Below are positions 14,944-21,319 of a stretch of 23,519 nucleotides of DNA, in pieces (the stretch's first letter is position 1; each line of letters starts with the position of its first letter). Source of the stretch: DASYYE01 sp035946955. Its GTDB lineage: Bacteria; Actinomycetota; Actinomycetes; Streptosporangiales; Streptosporangiaceae. Both the position numbers and the translations under genes were made by a program. The notes below the pieces were generated by a model that ran no database searches, was not told the DNA's origin, and saw nothing but the letters and a program-made list of their open reading frames with translations. The stretch covers positions 1 through 23,519 of the forward strand of contig DASYYE010000165.1 of NCBI GenBank assembly GCA_035946955.1. The letters run 5' to 3'.

Positions 14944-16239
14944 GTGCGCAACCCAATACGCGCCCACGGGCGCCGCCGTCGGGCCGTCACGGGCGGCGTA
15001 ACGACCGGGCCGATCCTGGCCATCTCGATCGGCGGCGGGCTCATTGCTGGCGCGGCCCTGGCCAGCCATGGGAATCTGGCCCCAACGCGCCACCACCTGA
15101 CGGCTGCCATGCACACAGCTGTGGTACGGCTAGACGGCCATACGTACGAGATGACGGTCGGGCAGCCTGCTGGCATCAAGCCAATCCACGCCCCTGCAGG
15201 GGCCACTGTCCATGCCGCCAGCCGCAACACGCTGGCGGTGGGGTCCACCGCCTCGACCGGGGTGGTGACCCCGAACCCCAGGGTGTTCCTGGTGTTCTGG
15301 GGCAGCCAGTGGTCCAACGACCCCGCGAAGGCCGAGCCCGCATTGCAGGCGTTCTTCCGGGGACTGTCCGGCCCCGGCGACACCTGGGGGAGAATTCTCG
15401 GCCAGTACTGCGAAGATGTGCCCGCAGGCACCACCACCTGCACGGGTCACGGCACAGTGGGTCGCGGCGTACTCGTCCACCCGGCGTCTTCGCCGCTTGC
15501 CGGTGTGTTCATGGACAACTCGAGCCCAGCCCCCACGAACGCCACCGCGACGCAGATCGCGGCCGAGGCGGTGCGCGCGGCGCGGCACTTCGGCTCATCC
15601 CCCGGCCCTGACGTGAACGCCCAGTACGTCATCGCCTCAGCCAGCGGCACCCACCCGGACGGGTTCCCGAACAGTGGCTTCTGCGCCTACCACGCCAGCA
15701 CCTCAGCCAGTGGCGTGGGCCAGGTGGCCTTCACCAACCTGCCCTACATCCCCGACCTCGGCGCGGGCAAGTGCACCACCTTGGCGAACCCGACGCTGCT
15801 CGATGGCTACTTCTCAACTGAGAGCGGCCAGTACGCCGAGACCGTCACCGACCCGGTCCCGCCGAACGGGTGGACCGCATCCAGCGGTTCGGAGATCGGC
15901 CGGGAATGCATCCAGTTGGACGGCACCGACACACTCAGCACCGGCAGGTTCGACGTGCAGGGCCTGTGGTCCAACGCCGAAGACGCCTGTGTGACCCGGC
16001 TACGCGGCGGACGGGGAAACCCCTCCCGCAACACCGGGAGGACTGGGACCAACCACAGAACGCATCGAACGGGGGCCTCCGGCGGGGCGGGTAGTACCGG
16101 CGGGGCGGGTAGTACCGGTGGGGCGGGTAGTACCGGTGGGACGGGTAGTAGCGGCAGCACCGGTAGTACTGGTAGCACCGGCAGCACTGGGTGCACAGGG
16201 GCCACAGGAACGACCGGCAACACAGGGTACGGCGTCTGA
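14944..16239 (+). CDS. Secreted EXORDIUM/PHI-1-like protein with collagen-like Gly-X-Thr tail (paralog 1)
   Basis: A 431-aa exported protein of unknown activity. The N-terminus is Arg-rich, then a hydrophobic stretch (about residues 19-41) forms the signal. The conserved body runs from VFLVFWGSQWSND through NAQYVIASASGTHPDGFPNSGFCAYH to AETVTDPVPPNGW and GSEIG. The arrangement recalls the plant EXORDIUM/PHI-1 family; this is an inference from motif order. Where the paralog has HEYAE, this copy reads GQYAE (G295, Q296), so a possible metal-binding His-Glu pair is lost. From about residue 377 an unbroken run of Gly-X-X triplets, many ending in Thr, makes a collagen-like tail. The GTG start has GGAGG 4 nt upstream (14935-14939), in the same context as the paralog. 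It sits alone, with a terminator directly after the stop. Confidence 0.8.
   Translation: MRNPIRAHGRRRRAVTGGVTTGPILAISIGGGLIAGAALASHGNLAPTRHHLTAAMHTAVVRLDGHTYEMTVGQPAGIKPIHAPAGATVHAASRNTLAVGSTASTGVVTPNPRVFLVFWGSQWSNDPAKAEPALQAFFRGLSGPGDTWGRILGQYCEDVPAGTTTCTGHGTVGRGVLVHPASSPLAGVFMDNSSPAPTNATATQIAAEAVRAARHFGSSPGPDVNAQYVIASASGTHPDGFPNSGFCAYHASTSASGVGQVAFTNLPYIPDLGAGKCTTLANPTLLDGYFSTESGQYAETVTDPVPPNGWTASSGSEIGRECIQLDGTDTLSTGRFDVQGLWSNAEDACVTRLRGGRGNPSRNTGRTGTNHRTHRTGASGGAGSTGGAGSTGGAGSTGGTGSSGSTGSTGSTGSTGCTGATGTTGNTGYGV
16081..16152 (+). repeat. 18-nt tandem repeat encoding the collagen-like tail
   Basis: Four 18-nt units begin at 16081, 16099, 16117 and 16135. The first two are identical, the third has one change and the fourth a few. 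Each encodes Gly-Gly-Ala/Thr-Gly-Ser-Thr/Ser. Shorter Gly-Ser-Thr codon repeats continue to about 16200. Such arrays expand and contract by slippage, so tail length may vary between strains. Confidence 0.85.
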
Positions 16240-16243
16240 TCGG

Positions 16244-16278
16244 GGGCCGCTGCGGGCATTTCTTGGCCGCAGCGGCCC
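16244..16278 (+). terminator. Hairpin terminator after EXO-like gene 1
   Basis: A perfect 12-bp stem (GGGCCGCTGCGG at 16244-16255, its complement at 16267-16278) with an 11-nt loop, followed by TTTC, starts 4 nt after the stop codon. Confidence 0.8.
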
Positions 16279-16279
16279 T

Positions 16280-16321
16280 TTCATCAGTACGGCTTCATCA
16301 GTACGGCTTCATCAGTACGGC
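16280..16321. repeat. Three perfect 14-bp tandem repeats with a flanking hairpin
   Basis: TTCATCAGTACGGC is repeated three times without change at 16280-16293, 16294-16307 and 16308-16321, directly after the terminator. The last unit is part of a further inverted repeat: GTACGGCC at 16315-16322 pairs with GGCCGTAC at 16333-16340. It is non-coding as far as can be seen; role unknown. Confidence 0.85.
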
Positions 16322-16365
16322 CCGGCCTCAGAGGCCGTACTCCCGCTGCTCCACGCGGCCGATGT

Positions 16366-16461
16366 GGGTATTTGCACGGGGTCCGGCAGGGGTGTTTCCG
16401 CAGTGGTGCGCGGTTGCCCGGCCGACCACAATTTTGGCGGCCAATGCCAGGACGCGGACGC
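16366..16461. repeat. Dispersed 96-nt repeat, copy A
   Basis: This stretch, from GGGTATTTG to GCGGACGC, matches 21196-21291 over its whole length in the same orientation, with roughly a dozen substitutions and two tiny indels (about 80-85 percent identity by eye). The best-kept part is CGGTTGCCCGG, two or three variable bases, then ACCACAATTTTGGCG. GGTTG and CGACC can form a stem with a U-G pair where copy B has U-A. No coding sequence follows copy A closely on the plus strand. It may be an orphaned leader or a small mobile repeat. Confidence 0.75.
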
Positions 16462-16516
16462 CGCAGCAGGCTTGCGCAGCGGCACGCGCGGCGTGCACCG
16501 AAACCCGAGACGCTGA

Positions 16517-16732
16517 TCACCGGTCGGCACCAGCTTTCAAGCGAAGGCGCACAGACAGCGCTAGATCTGGCGCTGTGTCCTCAATCTCGTAGGTGAGGAC
16601 CATCGGCGGCTGGATGCCATTGACGCCTGCGGCAATGCGGAGCCTGGTGAGGGCGGCCTCCCGCACCAGATGGTCAGGCCGCATCCGCAGTCTCGGCTGT
16701 GTCAATAGCACCACATTTACCCCATGAGTCAC
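16517..16732 (-). CDS. Possible small protein or gene remnant, 71 aa
   Basis: An open frame of 71 codons encoding a mixed sequence (LTQPRLRMRPDHLVREAALTRLRIAAGVNG, then LTYEIEDTAPDLALSVRLRLKAG) that reads more like real protein than a shadow frame; no real gene lies on the other strand. No Shine-Dalgarno site precedes the ATG at 16732; a GTG seven codons in has GGGG at useful distance. I do not recognise the family. It could be a small live gene driven from the AT-rich patch just upstream, or the remains of a larger gene. It is the only coding candidate in the 660-nt gap between the EXO-like paralogs. Confidence 0.35.
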   Translation of the reverse strand: MTHGVNVVLLTQPRLRMRPDHLVREAALTRLRIAAGVNGIQPPMVLTYEIEDTAPDLALSVRLRLKAGADR

Positions 16733-16800
16733 TGATATACATATTTTACATAATCTTTACTAGTATCAACTGAAAAATGTAAGAAGTACCTTGTTGCGAC
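16733..16800. other. AT-rich patch between the small ORF and EXO-like gene 2
   Basis: This stretch, with runs such as ATATACATATTTTACATAAT and CTGAAAAATGTAAGAAG, is far richer in A and T than anything else in the window. It lies between a minus-strand ORF start and the upstream element of the second EXO-like gene, so it may carry promoters in both directions or be a trace of inserted DNA. Confidence 0.55.
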
Positions 16801-16804
16801 GTTG

Positions 16805-16850
16805 CCTGAGGAGGATCCTCAGATCAACCCACCCATAACCGGATAATCCG
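16805..16850 (+). promoter_or_regulatory. Shared upstream element, copy 2 (before EXO-like gene 2)
   Basis: The parts match copy 1: CCTGAG, GGATCCT, seven variable bases, ACCCACCCATAA and CCGGATAATCCG. Here the first part also forms a tight palindrome, CTGAGGA-GGA-TCCTCAG (16806-16822). The terminal CGGATAATCCG (16840-16850) ends 49 nt before the GTG start, nearly the same distance as in copy 1. Confidence 0.6.
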
Positions 16851-16899
16851 TGGCAGATCCCGCTGACACACGGCCATGGGTGAGGTAGCAGGAGGCACC

Positions 16900-17964
16900 G
16901 TGCACCAGCCCTTACGCACCAATGGACGCCGACTGGCTGTCATGGGGGTAACCGCAGGCATGACCCTGGCCGCGGCGGTCAGTGCCGGGCCCATCGCAGG
17001 CGCAGCCCTGGCCAGCAGCGGGCACACGACCCTGGTGCGCCACCACCGAGCGGCGCCCATGCGAGCAGTCGTAACCCATCTCGATGGCCTCACCTACCAT
17101 TTGAGGCTCGGCCAGCCCGCTGGTATCAAACCCATCCATCCCGGCACGCGAGCCGTCCATGCCGCCAGCGGCAACACGCTGGCCGTGGGTTCGGGCGCCT
17201 CAACCGAGGTGGTGACCCCCAACCCGCAGGTGTTCCTGGTCTTCTGGGGCAGCCAGTGGTCAAACGACCCCGCGGGTGCGCAGTCCGCGCTGCAGGCGTT
17301 CTTCCAGGGACTGTTCGGCTCCGACGACACCTGGGGCACCATCCTCGACCAGTACTGCGAGGGTGTGCCCGCGGGCACCACCAACTGCGCGGGCGGCGGC
17401 ATACCCGTCGTCCACCCGACGTCCTCCCCGCTCGCCGGCGTGTTCACCGACAACTCCAGGCGCGCGCCCAACCGGGCCAGCGCCGGCCAGATCGCGGCTG
17501 AAGCGGTGCGCGCGGCACGGCACTTCGGCTCGTCCGCCAGCACTGACGTGAACGCGCAGTATGTCATCGCCTCAGCCAGTGGCACCCACCCGGACGGGTT
17601 CCCGAACAGTGGCTTCTGCGCCTACCACTCCAACACCTCAGCCAGTGGCGTAGGCCAGGTGGCCTTCACCAACCTGCCCTACATCCCCGACCTCGGCGCG
17701 GGCGGCTGCACGACGCTGCCGAACCCGAGCCAGCTCGACGGCTACTTCTCGACCGAGACACACGAGTACGCCGAGACCGTCACCGACCCGGTCCCGCCGA
17801 ACGGGTGGACCGCATCCAGTGGCTCGGAGATCGGCGACGAATGCGTCCAACTGGACGGCACCGAGACCCTCACGACCGGGACGTTCGACGTGCAGGGCCT
17901 TTGGTCCAATGCCGACAACGCCTGCGTGACCCAGCCAGGCAGCGGCGGCTCCGGAGGCAGCTAG
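16900..17964 (+). CDS. Secreted EXORDIUM/PHI-1-like protein with intact HEYAE motif (paralog 2)
   Basis: A 354-aa exported protein, close paralog of the product of 14944-16239. A signal segment (hydrophobic residues about 9-35) leads into the shared body: VFLVFWGSQWSNDPAGA, DTWGTILDQYCEG, NAQYVIASASGTHPDGFPNSGFCAYH, FTNLPYIPDLGAGGC and GWTASSGSEIGDECVQLDG. Residues 288-292 read HEYAE, in the place where EXORDIUM-type proteins have a conserved His-Glu; a metal-binding or catalytic role is possible but unproven. It ends soon after the body, in a short Gly/Ser stretch, without the collagen-like tail of the paralog. I chose the GTG at 16900 (GGAGG at 16891-16895, same context as the paralog); an in-frame ATG at 16876 is the alternative. 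The stretch around NAQYVIAS to PDLGAG is almost identical at DNA level to the paralog, pointing to recent duplication or gene conversion. Confidence 0.82.
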   Translation: MHQPLRTNGRRLAVMGVTAGMTLAAAVSAGPIAGAALASSGHTTLVRHHRAAPMRAVVTHLDGLTYHLRLGQPAGIKPIHPGTRAVHAASGNTLAVGSGASTEVVTPNPQVFLVFWGSQWSNDPAGAQSALQAFFQGLFGSDDTWGTILDQYCEGVPAGTTNCAGGGIPVVHPTSSPLAGVFTDNSRRAPNRASAGQIAAEAVRAARHFGSSASTDVNAQYVIASASGTHPDGFPNSGFCAYHSNTSASGVGQVAFTNLPYIPDLGAGGCTTLPNPSQLDGYFSTETHEYAETVTDPVPPNGWTASSGSEIGDECVQLDGTETLTTGTFDVQGLWSNADNACVTQPGSGGSGGS

Positions 17965-18006
17965 CCCAGCGGGCCGTGGGTGAGCCGCTGGCAGCCCCAG
18001 TCCGCA

Positions 18007-18051
18007 TGGATGGTTAGTTTCGACAAAAGATTCTAAAAAACCAACCATCCA
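18007..18051. terminator. Hairpin between convergent genes (AT-rich loop)
   Basis: TGGATGGTT at 18007-18015 pairs with AACCATCCA at 18043-18051; after one mismatch GTTT/AAAC extends the stem, with a 17-nt loop. It lies 43 nt after the stop of EXO-like gene 2 and may end that transcript. Confidence 0.5.
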
Positions 18052-18056
18052 AGGAC

Positions 18057-18095
18057 CCGAGAGTCCCTCGTGAGGGCCGCGCGGGGGACTCTCGG
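18057..18095. terminator. Hairpin at the end of the response regulator gene
   Basis: CCGAGAGTCCC at 18057-18067 and GGGACTCTCGG at 18085-18095 form a perfect 11-bp stem with a 17-nt loop, ending 2 nt from the response regulator stop codon. The symmetry allows it to act on transcripts from either side. Confidence 0.6.
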
Positions 18096-18097
18096 CC

Positions 18098-18751
18098 TCA
18101 GCGTGGCCCGCCTGGCGTGATGAACCCCGACTCGTAGGCCGCGATGACGGCCTGCGTGCGGTCCCGGGCTCCGAGCTTTGCCAGGATGGCACCGACGTGG
18201 GTCTTGACGGTCTCCACACCCAGGTAGAGCCGGCCGGCGATCTCCGCATTGGACAGCCCCTCCGCCACCAGCCGCAGGATCTCGCCTTCGCGGGCGGTCA
18301 GCAGCGCCCTCAGCCGCCCGGCCTCAGCCTGGGCCGCATGCCGGTGTGCGAGCGCGCGGATGGCCGCCGGGTACAGCAGCGAGTCACCGCCCGCCACGGT
18401 CCTGATGGCCTGCAGCATCTCTGCCGGGCTCGCGCGTTTCAGCAGGAACCCTGCGGCGCCCGCGCGCAGGGCGTCGTAGACGTATCCGTCGTTCTCGAAC
18501 GTGGTGACGACGAGGACTTTGGGCGGCCCGGGATTGGCCAGCAGCCGCCGGGTCGCCTGGATGCCGTCGAGCTCGGGCATGCGCACATCCATCAGGACCA
18601 CGTCCGGGCGCAGGGAGCGGGCCAGGCCGATCGCCTCGGCGCCAGTAGCGGCGAGGCCAACGACGGACAGGTCCGGCTCACTGTCGATGATGACGCGCAA
18701 GCCGCTGCGGACAAGCTGGTCATCATCGGCGATGAGCACGGTGGTCGTCAT
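18098..18751 (-). CDS. NarL/LuxR-family two-component response regulator
   Basis: A 217-aa DNA-binding response regulator. The receiver domain (about residues 4-120) has the acidic cluster DDD at 9-11, phospho-acceptor D55 in LMDVRMPELDG, T83/T84 and K105. A LuxR-type helix-turn-helix follows: LTAREGEILRLVAEGLSNAEIAGRLYLGVETVKTHVGAILAKLGARDR. The ATG at 18751 overlaps the kinase stop (ATGA, 18748-18751), so the pair is translationally coupled. Targets are unknown; the operon itself and neighbouring exported genes are candidates. A start at 18799 would add residues ahead of the receiver domain and lies within the kinase gene; rejected. Confidence 0.94.
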   Translation of the reverse strand: MTTTVLIADDDQLVRSGLRVIIDSEPDLSVVGLAATGAEAIGLARSLRPDVVLMDVRMPELDGIQATRRLLANPGPPKVLVVTTFENDGYVYDALRAGAAGFLLKRASPAEMLQAIRTVAGGDSLLYPAAIRALAHRHAAQAEAGRLRALLTAREGEILRLVAEGLSNAEIAGRLYLGVETVKTHVGAILAKLGARDRTQAVIAAYESGFITPGGPR

Positions 18752-20061
18752 AGCGGGATCGCCACCCGCACGAGCCAGTCGCCCTCCTGCGGGCCGCACT
18801 CGGCCTGGCCGCCGAGCATCGCGACCCGCTCCCGCATGCCGGACAGGCCCCGCCCGCCGCTCGGCGCCGCGCCGGTGCCACCCGGACCCGCATCCCAGCC
18901 ACCCGGACCCGCATCCCAGCCACCCGGCCCCGCGCCCCGCCCATCCGGCGGTTCCTGGATCGGGTTGGCGACGGTGATCGTGAGCTCGGCCGGGGCGCGC
19001 ACCACCGACACCTCCACCGGGGACTTGCCCGCGTGCCGCAGCGCATTGGTCAGGCTCTCCTGGACGACCCGGTATGCCTCGCGGGAGGTCATAGCTGGCA
19101 TGGACGCGATGTCGCCGGTCACGCTCGCGGTGATCTTCGCGCCCGCCTGGCGGGCGTTGCCGATCAGCCGGTCCAGGTCCGCGAGGGTCGGTTGCGGCGC
19201 GGTGCCAGCGGGCTCCTCCCGCAGCAGGCCCAGCACATGGTCGAGCTCATCCACCGCGGCCTTGGCCGTGTCACCGATAGCGGTCAGGGCCTGCTTCACG
19301 AACTCACCATCGTGGTCCGCAACGCGGAGCGCGGCGTTCGCCTGGATCGCGACGATGCTGAGCGCGTGACCGACCGAGTCGTGCAGCTCCCGGGCCAGCC
19401 GGCCACGTTCCGCGAGTGCCGCGGCCCTGCGCTCCACCTCGGCGAGCCGCTCAGCTGGCGTGGGCCCCAGCAGGACCGTGGCCAGCCGTGTGGCACCCGC
19501 ACCCGCGGCGGCGAGCAGGCACAGCAGTGCCAGCAGCATGACCAGCCCTGCCGCGGGCGCCCATCCGGCGCTCACGCCCGCGGGCCATATCGGTACGAGC
19601 GGCCTTGGCAGCGCACCGAGCGCGGGGAGGACGATCAGCACGCCGGCGAGCGGTACCGCGGCAAACGACAGCCCGCTCAGCACTGCCCCACCGGCCACAT
19701 GGAGGAAGTAGTACAGGCCGGCCCTCCCCCGGCTGCGCCATGACCTGGCCGGGCCGCCGGGCAACGAGTGCGTCCCGCCGCCCAGCAGGGCCTGGGCAGC
19801 GGCAACCTCGAACGGCCTGAGGAACCTCACAGGTGCCGTGAGGGCGGCGAGGGGCAGCGCACCGAAGTAGGCCGCGAACTCGACAACCACTTGCGATCCG
19901 GTGTGCCGTGGCAGGCCTGCGACCTGTATGAGCCACAGCGAGACCAAGTAGTACGGCATGAACAGGGCGCCGCCCAGCACGACATACACCCAGCGGAGCC
20001 TGGCCCGGCGGCCAGCGAGGGCCGCTGGGATCCGGCTCAGCTCCGCCCGGTTGACGTGCAT
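18748..20061 (-). CDS. HisKA_3-family sensor histidine kinase
   Basis: A 437-aa membrane sensor kinase, partner of the regulator encoded directly downstream. The N-terminal 200 residues hold about five hydrophobic helices with little outside the membrane, suggesting it senses a membrane or intramembrane signal. The dimerisation/phosphotransfer region has ARELHDSVGHALSIVAIQANAA with phospho-acceptor H227. The ATPase domain has the N box QESLTNALRHAG and a G box GRGLSGMRERVAMLGG. Between these boxes lies an insertion at about residues 370-402 containing tandem GPGGWDA units, where close relatives have a short lid. The ATG at 20061 starts 24 nt after the stop of the membrane-protein gene upstream; its ribosome-binding site is weak, so coupling is likely. 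Confidence 0.93.
   Translation of the reverse strand: MHVNRAELSRIPAALAGRRARLRWVYVVLGGALFMPYYLVSLWLIQVAGLPRHTGSQVVVEFAAYFGALPLAALTAPVRFLRPFEVAAAQALLGGGTHSLPGGPARSWRSRGRAGLYYFLHVAGGAVLSGLSFAAVPLAGVLIVLPALGALPRPLVPIWPAGVSAGWAPAAGLVMLLALLCLLAAAGAGATRLATVLLGPTPAERLAEVERRAAALAERGRLARELHDSVGHALSIVAIQANAALRVADHDGEFVKQALTAIGDTAKAAVDELDHVLGLLREEPAGTAPQPTLADLDRLIGNARQAGAKITASVTGDIASMPAMTSREAYRVVQESLTNALRHAGKSPVEVSVVRAPAELTITVANPIQEPPDGRGAGPGGWDAGPGGWDAGPGGTGAAPSGGRGLSGMRERVAMLGGQAECGPQEGDWLVRVAIPL
18878..18933 (-). repeat. 21-nt tandem repeat inside the kinase ATP-lid region
   Basis: Two identical 21-nt units at 18878-18898 and 18899-18919 and a partial third from 18920 encode the Gly-Pro-Gly-Gly-Trp-Asp-Ala repeats. 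The copy number is likely to vary, and the reading frame is kept because the unit is a multiple of three. Confidence 0.85.
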
Positions 20062-20085
20062 AGCCAGATCGTCCCAGAACGGTCT

Positions 20086-21111
20086 TCAGTTGAGCTCGTC
20101 CTGCCTCGTGGTGCTTTCAGCGAGCCAGCAGGACAGCAGCACGCCGCCAAGCAGCCCGGCGAGCATCTCCGCGAGACCTACCAGGCTGGCCACGCCAGCA
20201 CCGGTGGCACCAGCCTGCGACAGCGGCGTCTGGCCCAGCGTGTTGAGGGTCGCCCAGGAGCCCCAGGCGAACATCGATCCCGTGCCCACCCAGGTCATCA
20301 GCACAGCCGCGGGGCGCTGCCGCCGCTGGCGGCCCGTCCACATGCCATCGGCGCGCGCGAGCATGATGATGCCTGCTGCCCCGAGCAGGGCCATGACACC
20401 GAACCCTGCCTGTGTCATGTGGCCGCTGAAACCCTCCTCTGCCTCATTGCCTGGCAGCCCGGCCGTCGCGCCAAAAGCCCACGCGAGGTACGCGAGCCCG
20501 GCCGCGGTCGCGAGCACGGCGGCGACCAGGGCGAGTGCTGCCTGCGGCCACGGCCTCGGCGTACCATGGCCGGCCCGAGGGCCGGACAGCGCCCCGGGCC
20601 ACCGGTCCACCGCGTACAGCGCGAACGCGGCGAGCAGGAAGACCGCCTCGCCGGCGAAGCCCGTATAGACCAGGTGATAAACCCATGGGTCCACCAAGCT
20701 GCGGGCAGGCACCACGCCGGTGCCCGACACGGCCGAGTACAAGGCATCCACCGGGCCGAGCAGTCCGATCGGAGCGAGGAAGCCGGCGCCCACCCACATG
20801 GGGAGCAACACCAGCCAGCCAGGGACACGGCCCCCCCAGCGCAGGGTGAACACCAGCACCAGGGCGATCGCCACTATGTTCATGCCAGCCGTGAGCGCGT
20901 TCAGCGCTGCCAGCGAGGCGCTGCGCAGGACGGCCCGGTTGGCGACGCCGACGCTGCTCCCGGACAGCCAGGCGATCTTCAGGGCCAGGTACGGGAGCGT
21001 GGCGGCAGCGGCCAGCGCCCCGGCCGTGTACCTGGCCACGCGGAGCTTCTTCCGCCCCGCCGGGACGGCGGCGGCACTGTCTGTGGCTTGGGCCTGAGCG
21101 GGATTCGTCAT
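20086..21111 (-). CDS. Eight-helix integral membrane protein of unknown function
   Basis: A 341-aa membrane protein that I do not recognise. About eight hydrophobic helices are visible, for example TAGALAAAATLPYLALKIAWL near the start, NIVAIALVLVFTL, WLVLLPMWVGAGFLAPIGLL, AGEAVFLLAAFALYAV, ALALVAAVLATAAGLAYLAW, GVMALLGAAGIIMLA and LAEMLAGLLGGVLLSCWLA. The N-terminal 35 residues are cytoplasmic-looking and basic (GRKKLRVAR). The ATG at 21111 gives a sensible membrane protein; the frame stays open to 21444 but the extra part reads through the dispersed repeat and the neighbouring signal peptide. It is the first gene of an operon with the sensor kinase and response regulator, so it may be an accessory sensor or the transporter they respond to. 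Confidence 0.8.
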   Translation of the reverse strand: MTNPAQAQATDSAAAVPAGRKKLRVARYTAGALAAAATLPYLALKIAWLSGSSVGVANRAVLRSASLAALNALTAGMNIVAIALVLVFTLRWGGRVPGWLVLLPMWVGAGFLAPIGLLGPVDALYSAVSGTGVVPARSLVDPWVYHLVYTGFAGEAVFLLAAFALYAVDRWPGALSGPRAGHGTPRPWPQAALALVAAVLATAAGLAYLAWAFGATAGLPGNEAEEGFSGHMTQAGFGVMALLGAAGIIMLARADGMWTGRQRRQRPAAVLMTWVGTGSMFAWGSWATLNTLGQTPLSQAGATGAGVASLVGLAEMLAGLLGGVLLSCWLAESTTRQDELN

Positions 21112-21195
21112 GCCACCGACGATGCCGTCCAGCCCCTGGGCGCCACCTCCCCCTGCACTGTGAACCCCCTCCCCCGCAAGAGTGAGATACGTGCT

Positions 21196-21291
21196 GGGTA
21201 TTTGTACGGATCCGGCGGGGGTGTTTCCGCGGTTGTGGTGCGGTTGCCCGGACAACCACAATTTTGGCGACCAGTGCCGGGAAGCGGACGC
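21196..21291. repeat. Dispersed 96-nt repeat, copy B, in the leader of the lysozyme-like gene
   Basis: Match to copy A at 16366-16461. It ends 28 nt before the ATG at 21320, just ahead of the ribosome-binding site, and starts 84 nt from the start of the divergent membrane-protein gene. GGTTG and CAACC (loop CCCGGA) make a perfect stem; an alternative stem TTGTGGT/ACCACAA shares bases with it, so the two are mutually exclusive. This placement suits a 5' leader element or a regulator site. Confidence 0.75.
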
Positions 21292-21319
21292 GGGAAACGG
21301 CCGTGATCGAGGAGGAACG

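Noticed and set aside
13572..15443. 623-codon minus-strand frame across the SCP2-like gene, nei2 and EXO-like gene 1
   Set aside because: Antisense to three supported genes and without recognisable domains.
21196..21291. Known c-di-AMP (ydaO) riboswitch before a wall-hydrolase gene
   Set aside because: The position would suit it, but the characteristic conserved sequences of that riboswitch as I know them were not found in the 96-nt repeat.
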